From Sedimenticola sp. (GTDB lineage Bacteria; Pseudomonadota; Gammaproteobacteria; Chromatiales; Chromatiaceae): DNA of 41,074 bases. The notes below the pieces were generated by a model. The model saw only the letters and a list, made by a program, of their open reading frames with translations. It did no database searches and was not told the origin of the DNA. Shown here piece by piece: positions 15,861 to 26,300 of this stretch. The stretch covers positions 1 to 41,074 of the forward strand of contig JALSTP010000159.1 in NCBI GenBank assembly GCA_026983675.1, written 5' to 3'. Numbering within the stretch: position 1 is the stretch's first letter; every line of letters starts with the position of its first letter. Made by a program: the position numbers and the translations under genes.

Positions 15861-15936
15861 CGGGCTGCCCTCTCATTCGATTTCACCTACTGATACAATT
15901 GGCGTCCAATCGCATGAAAGCTTGACGGGAGACCCC

Positions 15937-17427
15937 ATGAATCAAGGAAGCGTGTTGATCGGCGATCTGATGCGGGAGAGCGGCGTGGGTTTCGGCACCA
16001 GCGGCGCCCGCGGGCTGGCGGAGGACATGACCGACGCGGTGTGCTACGCCTATACGCGCGGATTCCTCCAGTATCTGCGCGACTCGGCAGGCCTGCCGCC
16101 GGGCGGCGAAGTGGGTCTGGCCGGGGATTTTCGGCCCTCCACCTCACGCATCCTCGAGGCCTGTGCCCGGGCAGTTCGCGACAGCGACTGCCAACCCCTT
16201 CATTGTGGACGCATCCCCTCGCCGGCCATCGCCGCCTTCGGCCTGCAACAGGGCATCCCCACCTTGATGGTCACCGGCAGCCACATCCCTGACGACCGCA
16301 ACGGCATCAAGTTCAACACCGCCCGCGGCGAGATCCTCAAGGAGGATGAGGCCGGGATCCGCGAACAGCGCGTCGAGATTCCCGCCCACCTGTTCAACGA
16401 CGAGGGCGGGTTGCGCGAGACCGGCGCCCTCCCCTCCGTCGATACGGCGGCCACCGAGGCCTATGCCGCCCGATATCTCGATTTTCTGCCATCGGGGATC
16501 CTCGCCGGCCGCCGTATCGGGCTCTACGAACATTCCACCGTGGCGGCCGCCCCTTTCCGCCGGGTGCTCGCCGCACTGGGCGCGGAGGTGACCCGCCTCG
16601 GCCCCTCCGAAACCTTCATACCGGTGGATACCGAGGCGATCCGGCCGGAGGACGTGGAGCTCGCGCGCAAATGGGCGGCTGGCGGCCGCTTTGACGCCAT
16701 CGTCTCCGCCGACGGTGACGGCGACCGGCCGCTGGTCAGCGACGAACGGGGAGAATGGCTGCGCGGCGACGTGGCGGGGATCCTCTGCGCCCGTTTTCTG
16801 AAGGCCGATACGGTGGTGGCGCCGGTGAGCTGCAACACCGCCCTGGAAAAATCCGGCTGGTTTCCCCACACCCTGCGCACCCGCATCGGTTCGCCCTATG
16901 TGATCGCCGGCATGAACGAGGCACTGGCGGACGGCCGGGCGCCGGTGGTGGGCTACGAAGCCAACGGGGGTTTTCTCACCGCCAGCGCCATCGAACGCGA
17001 TGGCCGCAGCCTCCCCGCCCTGCCCACCCGGGACGCGCTGATTGTGGTGCTTGCCGTGCTGCTGCTGGCCGATCATCAGCCGGTCTCATCGCTGCTCGGC
17101 GAACTGCCCCCGCGCTACACCGCCAGCGACCGGTTGAAGGCGTTCCCGACGGCCCTGAGCCAGGCCCGCATCGCCGCCCTCCACAGCGGCGATTTCGAAC
17201 AGGACCGGACGGCCATCGAGGCCCTGTTTGGAGCCGACTTCGGCGAGGTGGCCGCCATCGACACCACCGATGGACTGCGCATTACCTTTGCTTCCGGCGA
17301 GATCGCCCACCTGCGCCCTTCGGGCAACGCGCCGGAGCTGCGCGCCTACACCGAGGCGGACACGCCGGAACGCGCCGCGGCGATCAACCGGCGCTGCCTT
17401 GAGATCCTGGAGGGATGGCGACCTTGA
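15937..17427 (+). CDS. Phosphomannomutase/phosphoglucomutase-family enzyme
   Basis: This 496-residue alpha-D-phosphohexomutase has the four family loops: FGTSGARG near the N-terminus, the catalytic-serine loop TGSHIPDDRNG (serine near residue 115), the metal loop DGDGDRP (about 259-265), and the sugar loop GYEANGGF with the phosphate loop RPSGNAPELR (about 461). It would interconvert mannose or glucose 1- and 6-phosphates for surface polysaccharide precursors. ATG 15937 has GGGAG 5 bases ahead. The open frame extends upstream, but that part is antisense to the phosphatase gene. TGSHIP in place of the commoner TASHNP is within family variation. Confidence 0.9.
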   Translation: MNQGSVLIGDLMRESGVGFGTSGARGLAEDMTDAVCYAYTRGFLQYLRDSAGLPPGGEVGLAGDFRPSTSRILEACARAVRDSDCQPLHCGRIPSPAIAAFGLQQGIPTLMVTGSHIPDDRNGIKFNTARGEILKEDEAGIREQRVEIPAHLFNDEGGLRETGALPSVDTAATEAYAARYLDFLPSGILAGRRIGLYEHSTVAAAPFRRVLAALGAEVTRLGPSETFIPVDTEAIRPEDVELARKWAAGGRFDAIVSADGDGDRPLVSDERGEWLRGDVAGILCARFLKADTVVAPVSCNTALEKSGWFPHTLRTRIGSPYVIAGMNEALADGRAPVVGYEANGGFLTASAIERDGRSLPALPTRDALIVVLAVLLLADHQPVSSLLGELPPRYTASDRLKAFPTALSQARIAALHSGDFEQDRTAIEALFGADFGEVAAIDTTDGLRITFASGEIAHLRPSGNAPELRAYTEADTPERAAAINRRCLEILEGWRP

Positions 17428-17481
17428 AGCCGGTATGACCCACCGAATGGGGTTCAGTATTCCCCCGCGCCGCCGACGTAT

Positions 17482-17503
17482 AGCGTAGAGGACGCTTTGT
17501 TTC
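17482..17503 (+). terminator. Weak hairpin with T-rich tail after the phosphohexomutase gene
   Basis: AGCGT pairs with ACGCT across a 5-base loop and is followed by a T-rich stretch (TTTGTTTCT). The stem is only 5 bp, so termination would be weak. It sits between the phosphohexomutase stop and the PilZ gene. Confidence 0.3.
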
Positions 17504-17525
17504 TGAACAAGACGGAGTTGCAGTG

Positions 17526-17849
17526 ATGCTGAAGTATGCAGACCAGCGGCGCTTCCCGCGGATGGAAGTGGAATGTCCCGCCCGCTTTCGGGTGATGGAC
17601 GAAAACGAGGCCACCGGCGCCATCGTAAAGAACCTCAGCGGCAGCGGCCTGCTGATGTGGATCGACCACGAAGTGGAAGTGGGCACCCGCATGACCCTCG
17701 AGGTCTACCCCAAGATGGATGTCACCCCCCCCCTCTACGCCGAGGTCGAGGTGGTGCGCACCGTGGACGTGGAAGACGGCAACTTCGCCATCGCCTGCCA
17801 GATCGAGCGGGTGCTGGACGAAGGCGAACTCACACCGACACTCATCTGA
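17526..17849 (+). CDS. PilZ-domain c-di-GMP-binding protein
   Basis: This 107-residue single PilZ domain has both c-di-GMP contact motifs, RRFPR at residues 8-12 and NLSGSG at 36-41. ATG 17526 is chosen with GGAG 8 bases upstream; GTG 17523 immediately before it is equally readable. Single-domain PilZ proteins act as c-di-GMP adaptors for motility or exopolysaccharide machinery. The sugar-phosphate mutase just upstream makes polysaccharide output a reasonable guess, but no synthase gene is present. Confidence 0.88.
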   Translation: MLKYADQRRFPRMEVECPARFRVMDENEATGAIVKNLSGSGLLMWIDHEVEVGTRMTLEVYPKMDVTPPLYAEVEVVRTVDVEDGNFAIACQIERVLDEGELTPTLI

Positions 17850-17867
17850 TCCAGCTCGACGCCACCC

Positions 17868-18671
17868 TTACGATTCGGGCGGGGTCATTGCCATCGGCTG
17901 CACTGGCGGAACAATCTGTGGCACCACCAGGGCGCCGTCCTCGCTGAAGCGGGTCAGGGGCAGCAGGATGGGGGTGTGCGAAACGCCCCGCCCCAGCGGC
18001 ACCAGCCGTAGCACGGCATCCTGATATCCATCCAGATTCACATCCGCAAAGGCCACCGAGAGGAGCCTGAACCCCGGATCGTGGCTGTGGTGGGAGGGGA
18101 TGCAGCGGACCCCCGCCGGCCCCTGCGAGAGAAAACCGTGGAATACACCGTCCTCGATACGGCAGACCTGGTCGAGGCCGGGCGGAATGGACGCCTCGCC
18201 GTCACGGAAGGGGATCAGGCCGGCAAAATCGGTGAAACCGGGCGGCAACGGCATGCATCCGGGGGGCGGCGGCATACCCGACGCCTGGTCCCCACATCCC
18301 GCGGCGAGGGGGAAATCGGAGAAGCTGGCGTTGCGGAAGTCGTAGCCACTGACAAAATCGTGCGCCACTGGATGCCGATACGCACGAATGAATTCATAGT
18401 ACTCACAATCGTTGGCCACCTTCGCCCACAAGGTGCGGTCCAGCCGCGACCCCCAGCGATCGGCGCCCATGGAGCGCGCCGCCAACACCGAAGGACATTC
18501 CGCGGGGATGTCGAACGCCTGCTCATCGCGGCGGTTGATCAAAAGCTTGACCTGATAGCTGCTCACCTTCTCGCCGCTGCCAGGCTTGGCAAAGCTGAGT
18601 TGCAGTGGTGTATCACCGGCCAGCGCCGGCAGGGCCAGCATCAAACCGAGTAGTGAAGCGATAATTTTCAT
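17868..18671 (-). CDS. Exported protein of unknown function, coupled to MMPL transporter
   Basis: This 267-residue protein has a clear signal peptide (about residues 1-18, MKIIASLLGLMLALPALA). Near the C-terminus DVNLDGYQDAVLRL resembles the calcium-binding D-x-N-x-D-G loop of FG-GAP/EF-hand type repeats. A proline-rich patch (SGMPPPPGCMPLPPG) and several cysteines (in ECPS, NDCEYY, GCGDQ, GCMP, VCRIE, RCIPS) suggest disulfides in a periplasmic or secreted protein. I do not recognise the family. Its ATG overlaps the transporter stop (ATGA), so the two are translated together and may act together. Confidence 0.75.
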   Translation of the reverse strand: MKIIASLLGLMLALPALAGDTPLQLSFAKPGSGEKVSSYQVKLLINRRDEQAFDIPAECPSVLAARSMGADRWGSRLDRTLWAKVANDCEYYEFIRAYRHPVAHDFVSGYDFRNASFSDFPLAAGCGDQASGMPPPPGCMPLPPGFTDFAGLIPFRDGEASIPPGLDQVCRIEDGVFHGFLSQGPAGVRCIPSHHSHDPGFRLLSVAFADVNLDGYQDAVLRLVPLGRGVSHTPILLPLTRFSEDGALVVPQIVPPVQPMAMTPPES

Positions 18672-21469
18672 GTTTCCTCCTTTTGGGTGGTCCGTCCCCC
18701 GGGCGTGTTTCCCCTCTTCATCCGCCTTTGCCGTATCAGGCGCACCAGGCGCCGACTGACATCCTGGGCCAGATTGACGAACAGCTTGGCGGTTATTTTT
18801 GGATGACTGCGTATGGTGTTCTCGATGGATTCCCGGTTGATCACCAGGAGCGTGGTCGGTTCGGTGGCGACCGCGTCAGTGCGGCGGGGACTGTCGGCCA
18901 GCAGCGCGACATCGCCGAAGACATCGCCAGGGCCGAAGGGCTCGACCAGGGGCGGGGCATTGCCATCGCTGTCGAAACGCACCTCGACCCGGCCATTCAT
19001 CACCATGTACATCTCGTTTGCCGGGTCGTCTCTATGAAAGACCACCTCATTGGGCGAGAGTTTCTGCAAGGTGCTGGAAAGGATGAAGCGGCGAATCTCC
19101 CAGGGTTTCATACCCTTGAACAGGAGACTCTTGGCCACCACCTGTTCGCGCAGGTGCAGGGAGAGCATGTCCCACAGGGTGATCAGCCGCAGCGAGGAGA
19201 TGAACAACGGCGTCAACACGAAGTCCACCAGCAGCGCGGTGGAGATCACCAGCGCGCTGAGCATGCCAAACTGCACGATGGGTTCGAAATCGGAGCGCAG
19301 AAAGACCAGAAAACCGGCAATCAACGCCACCGAAGTGGCCAACACCGGCAACGCCTCGCTGCGCACCGTGGCGACCATGGCGCGGCCCTGGCGGCGAGTG
19401 ACCCGCAGTTCCTGGTTGTAGCGCAGCATGAAGTGGAGGGTGTCGTCCACCGCGATGCCGATGGCGATGGCGGCCGCCATGGTGGTGCCGATATTGAGCG
19501 GGATGCCCAGATAGCCCATCAGCCCGAACAGCACCACCACCGGCAACACATTGGCCAGCGCCGCGAAGACGCCCGCGCGCCATTCGGTGAACAAGGTGGC
19601 GACGATCAGGACGATGATGACGATCAACAACACGATGGACTGTAACTGGCCGTTGATCATGGAGCGGGTGGCCGCCAGGGTGAGCACCGAGTCGCCGGTG
19701 ATTCGCGCCCGCAGGCCGGGGTCCAACCTCGTCTTCAGGTAGGTATTCAGGCGGTCGACCATCGCCTGCAATGCAGCGGTGGACTCCACGTTGTGGCGCA
19801 CCAGGATACGGGCCATGCTGAAGTCCTTGGTCACGTAGTCCTTCACGTGCTTGTAGTCGAGAAAGATCATCAGTTCGTTGACCTCGTCGTCCGACTCGGG
19901 GGTCAAGGGCTCGTCCAGCTCCTGGAAGGCGCCGTTGAGAAGGGCCAGATAATCGGCGAACGAGGTGGTGGATCGCGCCAGTCCCGACTGGGCGATGAAC
20001 TTCTGGATCTTGACCAGTTCATCCATATAGCGCACCTTGAGAAAGGTGTCCTCAATGCCGGATTCGAGCACGATGGAGAGGGACTCAAGGCCGGCGAGAC
20101 GCCTGTTGACCTCCTCGAAGTGGGCGCGCACCGCGGAATCCCGGCCCAGGCTGTCGAGCGGGTTGTGGTTGATCTGGATGCGGGGGATGCCCAGGGCGGC
20201 GACGCCGACGATCAGTGCCGACACGCCATAGATCGGCCAGCGGTTATTCGACAGCCAGCGCCAGTACCCCTCGGCCAGGCGGCTCTGCCCGCCGTCATAG
20301 AAGCGGCCGCCACCGTCCAGTTGCAACTGTCCCGCCACCCGCAGCAGCGCGGGGATCAGGCTGATGGTAATGAGAAAATTGAGCAGCAGCCCCCCGGAGG
20401 CGACCACACCGAACTGCCACAACACCTGGATACCCGACAGACCCACGGACAGAAAGCCAACGAAGGTAGTGGCGAAGGTGAGCAGCACCACCCGCCCCAT
20501 CTTGCGCGCCATCAGCTCCAGCGCGCGGCGGTTGTCGAGGCCCTGGCGCTGGCCTTGGCGAAACTCCGAGATCAGATGGATATCCTCGGTGGAACCGACG
20601 ATGATGATCAGGATCGGCACGATGGAGGTGACCACGTTGAGCGGGATATCCACCAACGCCATCACGGCCAGGGTCCAGAGAATGCTGAGCGCCGCGGTCA
20701 TCACCGGAATGAGGATGTCGATCAACTGACGCAGCAGCAGGAACAGGGCGATCAGCAACGCCCCCACCGCCCAGGGGAAGAGTTGCAACTGCTCCTGCTT
20801 GATCTTGCCGGCGATCTCGGTGCGCACATAAGGAAAGCCGATGTTGAAATGCTTGGCATAGACGCCCCGCAGGCCATCGGTGAGGCGACTGATTCCTTCT
20901 GTCACCTGGGCGTCCGTGGCCCCCGCCTCCGTCTCCTTGAGCACGATGGCCACGGTCATGGTGTGGCCATCCGGCGACAACAGCACGTTACGCACGAAGG
21001 TGTTCTTCAGCGCCGCCGCCACGATGCGCTGCTCCTCTTTGGGCGTCGCCGGCAACCTGGCCAGATAGGGGTCCTTGTTGAGGTAGCCCCCCACGGTCTT
21101 CAGCCAGGGCACGCTGAACAGGCTCTCCACCCGCGCCACATAAGGCAGCGACTCGAGCGCCGTGATGATGCGCTTCAGCACCACCAGCTTGGACTTCTCC
21201 AGCGGACGCTCATCCTCCAGCACCAGCAACGTCAGCTGCTCCTCGCCGAATTGTTGTTTGATGCGCTCGTAATACTGGCGGTCCGGATCGTCACGCACCA
21301 GCAGATCGCCGGAGGTGACCCGCACCTGGACATGGGGCAGCTGGGTCGCCGCCGCAATGGAGATCGCCAACAGGATGAACAACACCCACCAGGGGTGAGC
21401 GATGTAGATCCCCATCAGCCGATCGATGGCGAAACGCGCCAGAAGGGGGCTGCTCTTGTCTTTTATCAT
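18668..21469 (-). CDS. MMPL/RND-superfamily transporter fused to a cyclic-nucleotide-binding-like domain
   Basis: This 933-residue protein opens with a membrane segment (HPWWVLFILLAISIAAATQL, about 26-45) and then a periplasmic loop. The remainder of the RND duplication follows, with two clusters of membrane helices (for example AVGALLIALFLLLRQLIDIL and IGIAVDDTLHFMLRY). This fits the MMPL/HpnN-like RND group, which often moves lipids or other hydrophobic cargo. The last about 120 residues form a CRP/cNMP-type beta barrel (LSPNEVVFHRDDPANEMYMV, then NGRVEV, PGDVFGDVALL and SPRRTDAVA). ATG 21469 (MIKDKSSPLL) is chosen; longer readings run into the divergent intergenic region. Ligand binding by the barrel is unproven. 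Confidence 0.85.
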   Translation of the reverse strand: MIKDKSSPLLARFAIDRLMGIYIAHPWWVLFILLAISIAAATQLPHVQVRVTSGDLLVRDDPDRQYYERIKQQFGEEQLTLLVLEDERPLEKSKLVVLKRIITALESLPYVARVESLFSVPWLKTVGGYLNKDPYLARLPATPKEEQRIVAAALKNTFVRNVLLSPDGHTMTVAIVLKETEAGATDAQVTEGISRLTDGLRGVYAKHFNIGFPYVRTEIAGKIKQEQLQLFPWAVGALLIALFLLLRQLIDILIPVMTAALSILWTLAVMALVDIPLNVVTSIVPILIIIVGSTEDIHLISEFRQGQRQGLDNRRALELMARKMGRVVLLTFATTFVGFLSVGLSGIQVLWQFGVVASGGLLLNFLITISLIPALLRVAGQLQLDGGGRFYDGGQSRLAEGYWRWLSNNRWPIYGVSALIVGVAALGIPRIQINHNPLDSLGRDSAVRAHFEEVNRRLAGLESLSIVLESGIEDTFLKVRYMDELVKIQKFIAQSGLARSTTSFADYLALLNGAFQELDEPLTPESDDEVNELMIFLDYKHVKDYVTKDFSMARILVRHNVESTAALQAMVDRLNTYLKTRLDPGLRARITGDSVLTLAATRSMINGQLQSIVLLIVIIVLIVATLFTEWRAGVFAALANVLPVVVLFGLMGYLGIPLNIGTTMAAAIAIGIAVDDTLHFMLRYNQELRVTRRQGRAMVATVRSEALPVLATSVALIAGFLVFLRSDFEPIVQFGMLSALVISTALLVDFVLTPLFISSLRLITLWDMLSLHLREQVVAKSLLFKGMKPWEIRRFILSSTLQKLSPNEVVFHRDDPANEMYMVMNGRVEVRFDSDGNAPPLVEPFGPGDVFGDVALLADSPRRTDAVATEPTTLLVINRESIENTIRSHPKITAKLFVNLAQDVSRRLVRLIRQRRMKRGNTPGGRTTQKEET

Positions 21470-21614
21470 TCGTTGTTCGTCCGCGAGACGCGGAACACTC
21501 CTCTCTCCCCGATTATGCCTCAATACGTGGGGGAAAAAAGGGGCGCGGGAGATTTGGCTTCCCAAAGGGTAAAATAGCCGCCCTTGTTCCAAACCCAATG
21601 GATGGCCCTTCACC

Positions 21615-23345
21615 GTGCGCCTCGACCGCCTCACCCCGCTGCTCTTTGTCCTGCTCGCGTGCGGGCAGGCTGTCGGCGCGCCCGGATCTCTTCGACTCCG
21701 TCTCGAAGGCATCGACGGCGAACTCGAAAGAAATGTCCGGGCTCACCTTTCGCTGGCCCAGTTGAAGTGCGATACCCCGGAGTGGCGCGTTCACGCCAAC
21801 CTGGAGCTGGCCGGGACCCAGGTTGCCCGCGCCGCGCGCGCCCTCGGCTACTACCACACGCAGATCCGGGAGCGAAAGGCGGAGCACCGCGACGACTGCT
21901 GGGCGGCCACGCTGCGGATCGAGGCCGGTCCCGTCACCCGGCTTGCGGGGGTGGATGTCGCCGTCACCGGTCCGGGCAAGGACGACGCGGCCTACCGTAA
22001 GCTGCTCACCGAACTGCCATTGCATCCCGGCGACGTCCTCCATCACGATCGCTATGAGTCGCTGAAAAAACGCCTGCAGGACATCGCCGCGGAACGGGGC
22101 TATTTCGGCGCCCGCTTTGTGCGCCATACCCTGCGTGTGGACCCCGCCAAGAACCGCGCCTGGGTGCAACTGACCTTCGACACCGGCCCGCGCTACCGAG
22201 TGGGCGTGATTCACATCCACCAGCAGGAATTCAATGACGATATCGTGCGCCGCCACCTGCACATCCACCCCGGCGAGCCCTACGACGCCTCCCGCCTTGC
22301 CGCCACCCAGGAGGCCCTCAGCGGCACCGCCCTGTTCCGGGAAGTGAGCATCACGCCCGAGATCGATCAGGCCCGTGATGGCCGCATACCTATCGACATC
22401 CGTCTCACCGCCGCCAAACGATTCCTGTACAAAGCAGGCATCGGCGTCTCCACGGATACCGGCCCGCACCTGCGCCTGGGATTCGAAAACCGCCGCATCA
22501 ACCGGCGTGGCCACCGCCTCGCCATGGAGCTGAAACTGTCGCGGAAGGAGTCCGAATTCAGCACCGAGTACTTCATTCCCCTGAACTGGTCCCACCACCA
22601 CCTGTTCACGCTCAACGGGGGCCTGAACCACGAGGAGACGGAATCCACCACCAGCGACCGCTTCAGCCTCGGCACCCACCTGGTCGGCCGCCGCGGCCCC
22701 TTCGACGAGACCCTGTCTCTCTCCTACAGCCAGGAGCGCTCGGACATCGGCGAGGACCGGGTGAAGAGTGAACTGCTGGTGGCGGGTGGCCAATGGACGC
22801 GCCGCGAGGTGATCGGGCGCACGCCGTTCCTCTTCGGCCACCAATACAGCTTCGACCTGCGAGGTGCTTTGAAGGATCTGCTCTCCGATGCCAGCCTGCT
22901 GCAGGGCCGCGTGCGGGGAAGGTGGCTGCAGCCACTGGGCCGGGGGCGGCTGCTGATGCGGGCCGAGCTGGGACTGACCCTCACCGACGACTTCGACGCC
23001 CTGCCCGCCTCCCTGCGGTTCTTCGCCGGCGGCGACCTCAGCCTGCGTGGCTACGGATACAAGGCCCTTGGGCCGAAGGATGATGCAGGCCATGTGGTGG
23101 GCGGCAGAAACCTGCTGCTGATGAGCGCCGAATATGAACATCCCTTGACGCCGAACTGGTCCCTCGCCGGGTTCGTGGATGCGGGAAACGCCTTCAACGA
23201 TACCCGGGTACCGCTCAAGACCGGCGCGGGCATCGGCGTGCGTTGGTATTCTCCGGTAGGCCGCTTCGGCCTCGATCTCGCCTTTCCCTCCGACACCAGC
23301 GAGGACGACTGGCGAATCCACCTGACCATGGGCGCCCTGTTGTGA
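21615..23345 (+). CDS. tamA: TamA, outer-membrane Omp85-family translocation assembly protein
   Basis: This 576-residue protein starts at GTG 21615 and has a signal peptide (LTPLLFVLLACGQAVGA, ending near residue 22). Three POTRA-like domains span roughly residues 25-265 (for example GYFGARFVRHTLRVDP, then GEPYDASRL and LSGTALFREV). The C-terminal 16-stranded Omp85 barrel carries the lid-lock motif SLRGYGYKALGP. TamA works with TamB in moving lipids or proteins to the outer membrane. The stop overlaps the GTG start of tamB, which fixes the pairing. Confidence 0.94.
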   Translation: MRLDRLTPLLFVLLACGQAVGAPGSLRLRLEGIDGELERNVRAHLSLAQLKCDTPEWRVHANLELAGTQVARAARALGYYHTQIRERKAEHRDDCWAATLRIEAGPVTRLAGVDVAVTGPGKDDAAYRKLLTELPLHPGDVLHHDRYESLKKRLQDIAAERGYFGARFVRHTLRVDPAKNRAWVQLTFDTGPRYRVGVIHIHQQEFNDDIVRRHLHIHPGEPYDASRLAATQEALSGTALFREVSITPEIDQARDGRIPIDIRLTAAKRFLYKAGIGVSTDTGPHLRLGFENRRINRRGHRLAMELKLSRKESEFSTEYFIPLNWSHHHLFTLNGGLNHEETESTTSDRFSLGTHLVGRRGPFDETLSLSYSQERSDIGEDRVKSELLVAGGQWTRREVIGRTPFLFGHQYSFDLRGALKDLLSDASLLQGRVRGRWLQPLGRGRLLMRAELGLTLTDDFDALPASLRFFAGGDLSLRGYGYKALGPKDDAGHVVGGRNLLLMSAEYEHPLTPNWSLAGFVDAGNAFNDTRVPLKTGAGIGVRWYSPVGRFGLDLAFPSDTSEDDWRIHLTMGALL

Positions 23346-26300
23346 AGCGCGCCGCTTACGCCTTTCTGCTGCTCCTCCTGCTGCTGGCCCTGGCGATCGG
23401 GCGGCTCGTCGGTACCCCCGCCGGCAGCCGCTGGCTGGTGGCCCATGCCCTGCGGGCGGGCGGCGCGGAGGCGCAACACATCGATGGCACGCTGTGGCGG
23501 GCGCTAAAGATCCAGGGGCTCCGCTGGCGCGAGGGTGAACGGCACTTCAGCGCCGACCGTCTGACCCTCCGCTGGCGGCCCGTGGCGCTCGTGGGCGGCC
23601 GGTTGCACTTGACCCGCCTGGAGGGCGCTGACATCCGCCTGACCCTGCCCCCGTCGCCCGCCTCCACGGAACCCCCCGGGTTCGATCTGCCACTGCCCCT
23701 GGCGGTGACCGTGGACCACCTCGCCGTCGCCGATCTGGAGATCGCCATCGGCCCGAGACGTTACGCCGTACAAAAGATCGACGGGGCGATGACGACAGAC
23801 GGCCGGTCTTTGCGGATCGATCTCGACGCCCTGGAGGCCTGGGGCGGCACCTTGCGGGGCAACGCCCGCCTGGCGCTGGAGCGGCCCAATGCCCTGAAGG
23901 CCGACCTCCACTGGACCGGCGCCCTGGCCGATCTCGGTCCGGTGCGCCTCACCGCCACCCTCGGCGGAAACCTCACCGTGCCCCGGATCGACGCCCGCCT
24001 GACGCAGCCCTTCGCCTTCGGCGCCAAAGGTCACATCGACCTCACTGGCGCCACCCCGCGGCTCGATCTCAGCGGCGAATGGCAACAGGCGCGCTGGCCG
24101 TTGACAGGACCGCCCGGGGTGGCGAGCCGTACCGGTCGCTATCACCTCACCGGCCCTCTCGACGACTACCGCCTGCAGGCCGAGGCACGGCTCACCACTT
24201 GGCGATTGAAGGCGATGCGGCTGCGTCTCGACGGCCGGGGCGACACCCGGGGACTGCGCCCCCTCACCCTCGAAGCGGAACTCCTGGGTGGCAACGCCAC
24301 CGCACGGGGCGCGCTGTCGTGGTCACCCTCGGTGACCTGGCGTCTCGACCTCACCGGCCACCACCTCGACCCCGCCGCACTGGACACCCGCTGGCCCGGC
24401 CGCCTCGACCTGAAGTCGGCCGTCAAAGGCCGGATCGCGGACAACGGCCTGCATCTCGATATCCCCATCGACCGCCTCAAGGGCCGGCTGCGCGGCTATC
24501 CCGTCGACGGCAGCGGCGCCTTCGCCATGAACGGCGACCGTTACCGCTTCCAGACGATACGCCTGGAGAGTGGAAAAAACCGCCTCTACCTGAACGGCCA
24601 CATCGGGGACACCCTCGATCTGGATTTCCGGCTCGATGCACCCCGGCCCGACGCCCTGCTGCCCGATCTCGACGGACACATCGAGGGCAAGGGCCACATC
24701 GGCGGCCGTCTCGCGCGGCCGGAGCTGAAACTGGAGGCAACGCTTGCCGATCTGCGCTACCGCGACACCTCGGTGGACACGGGCGACCTCCAGCTCGACT
24801 GGCGCAAGGATGGCGGCCGGGGCGAACTGCGCCTCAGCGGCGCCAATCTCGCCGGTCTCCGCCAGCAGACGCTGACCCTGAGGCTCGCCGGACGGCCGGA
24901 CCGCCACACCCTCGTCCTCGCCGGCCAGGGCCCAAGGCTGAACCTCCACGCCCGGGCCAGCGGCGGCTGGCGGAGCGGACGCTGGCAGGGCGAACTGAAA
25001 CGCCTCGATCTCCGCCCCCCCCACTCCCGCGCGTGGCGGCTGCAACGCCCCGTGTCGCTGACGTTGGGCCCCGGTCAATACCACACCGGCCGCCTCTGCC
25101 TGGCGCGCCACCAGGCCCGTTTGTGCGCCACCGCCGGGCTGGCGCGGAAACGGTTGGCCGGCGCGCTGGAGGTCAACCGCCTGCCCCTCAGCCTGCTCCG
25201 TCCCTGGCTCCCCCCCGACTACAGGATCCAGGGCGAGGCCGACGGCCACGCCACCCTCGGCGGCACCCTCGACGCCCCCCGCCTGCAGGGAGCTCTTGCC
25301 CTGCCGAAGGGCCGCATCACCCTGCGTCCGCGTGGCAAGCGGGCCCATCACATCCTGCTCGCCAACGGCCGTATGGACCTTGACTACCGCCAGGACCGCC
25401 TGGAACTCGAGGCCCATACCGCCATCGAATCTTCCGGCGCCCTGCGCGCTACCCTGGAGGCCGGCCCGGGCCAGAATGGCATCCGCCCCCTCCAGGGCCG
25501 GATCCAACTGGTGTTCACCGACCTGACCCCCTTCCGTACCCTGCTGCCCCAGGCCGAAGGACTGAAGGGCCGGATGCATGGCGATTTCCGCATCGCCGGC
25601 GACAGCCGGCATCCGCGCCTGAGCGGCGAACTGCAACTCCAGGAGGGCACCATGCGCATCCCGCCCCTGGGCATCACCCTCGACGCGATCCAGGTGGCTG
25701 TGCGCAGCACGGGGGCCGATCGCATCCGCCTCGACGGCAGCGCCCGCTCCGGCGACGGGGCGCTCAAGATCGGCGGAGAACTGCAGCTGAACGCGGCGCG
25801 GGGCTGGCCGGCGACGCTGGAGATCAAGGGCCACGACATCACCTTCCTGCAACGCAGTGAAGTCTTCGCCACCGCCACCCCGGACCTGCGCCTGGAACGG
25901 GCCCATGGCCGCACCATCCTGCGCGGCCGGCTGCTCATCCCCAAAGCGGAGATCACCCTCGACACCGTGCCGAAAGGCGCGATCAACGTCTCCCGCGATG
26001 AGGTGATCGTCGACACCCACCCACCCGGAGGCCCGCCTGCCCGGGAGGAGACCGCATTGCCCCTCCAGGGCCGCGTGCGGGTCACCCTGGGCAACGAGGT
26101 GCGATTCAAGGGACTCGGACTCAGCACGCGACTGAACGGCGATATCGAACTGCGCATCACCCCCCACGGCACCACCGCCTTCGGCCAACTTAACCTGGTG
26201 GACGGCCGCTACAAGGCCTACGGCCAGAACCTCGCCATCGACCGCGGCCACTTGCTGTTCGCCGGACCGCTCGACAATCCCGAGCTCAACGTCCGCGCCG

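Noticed and set aside
19793-21577. A 594-codon plus-strand open frame
   Set aside because: It is antisense to the MMPL/RND transporter. The translation is strongly biased to His, Gln and Asp with no motif.
24323-26251. A 642-codon minus-strand open frame
   Set aside because: It is antisense to tamB and compositionally typical of a codon-phase shadow.
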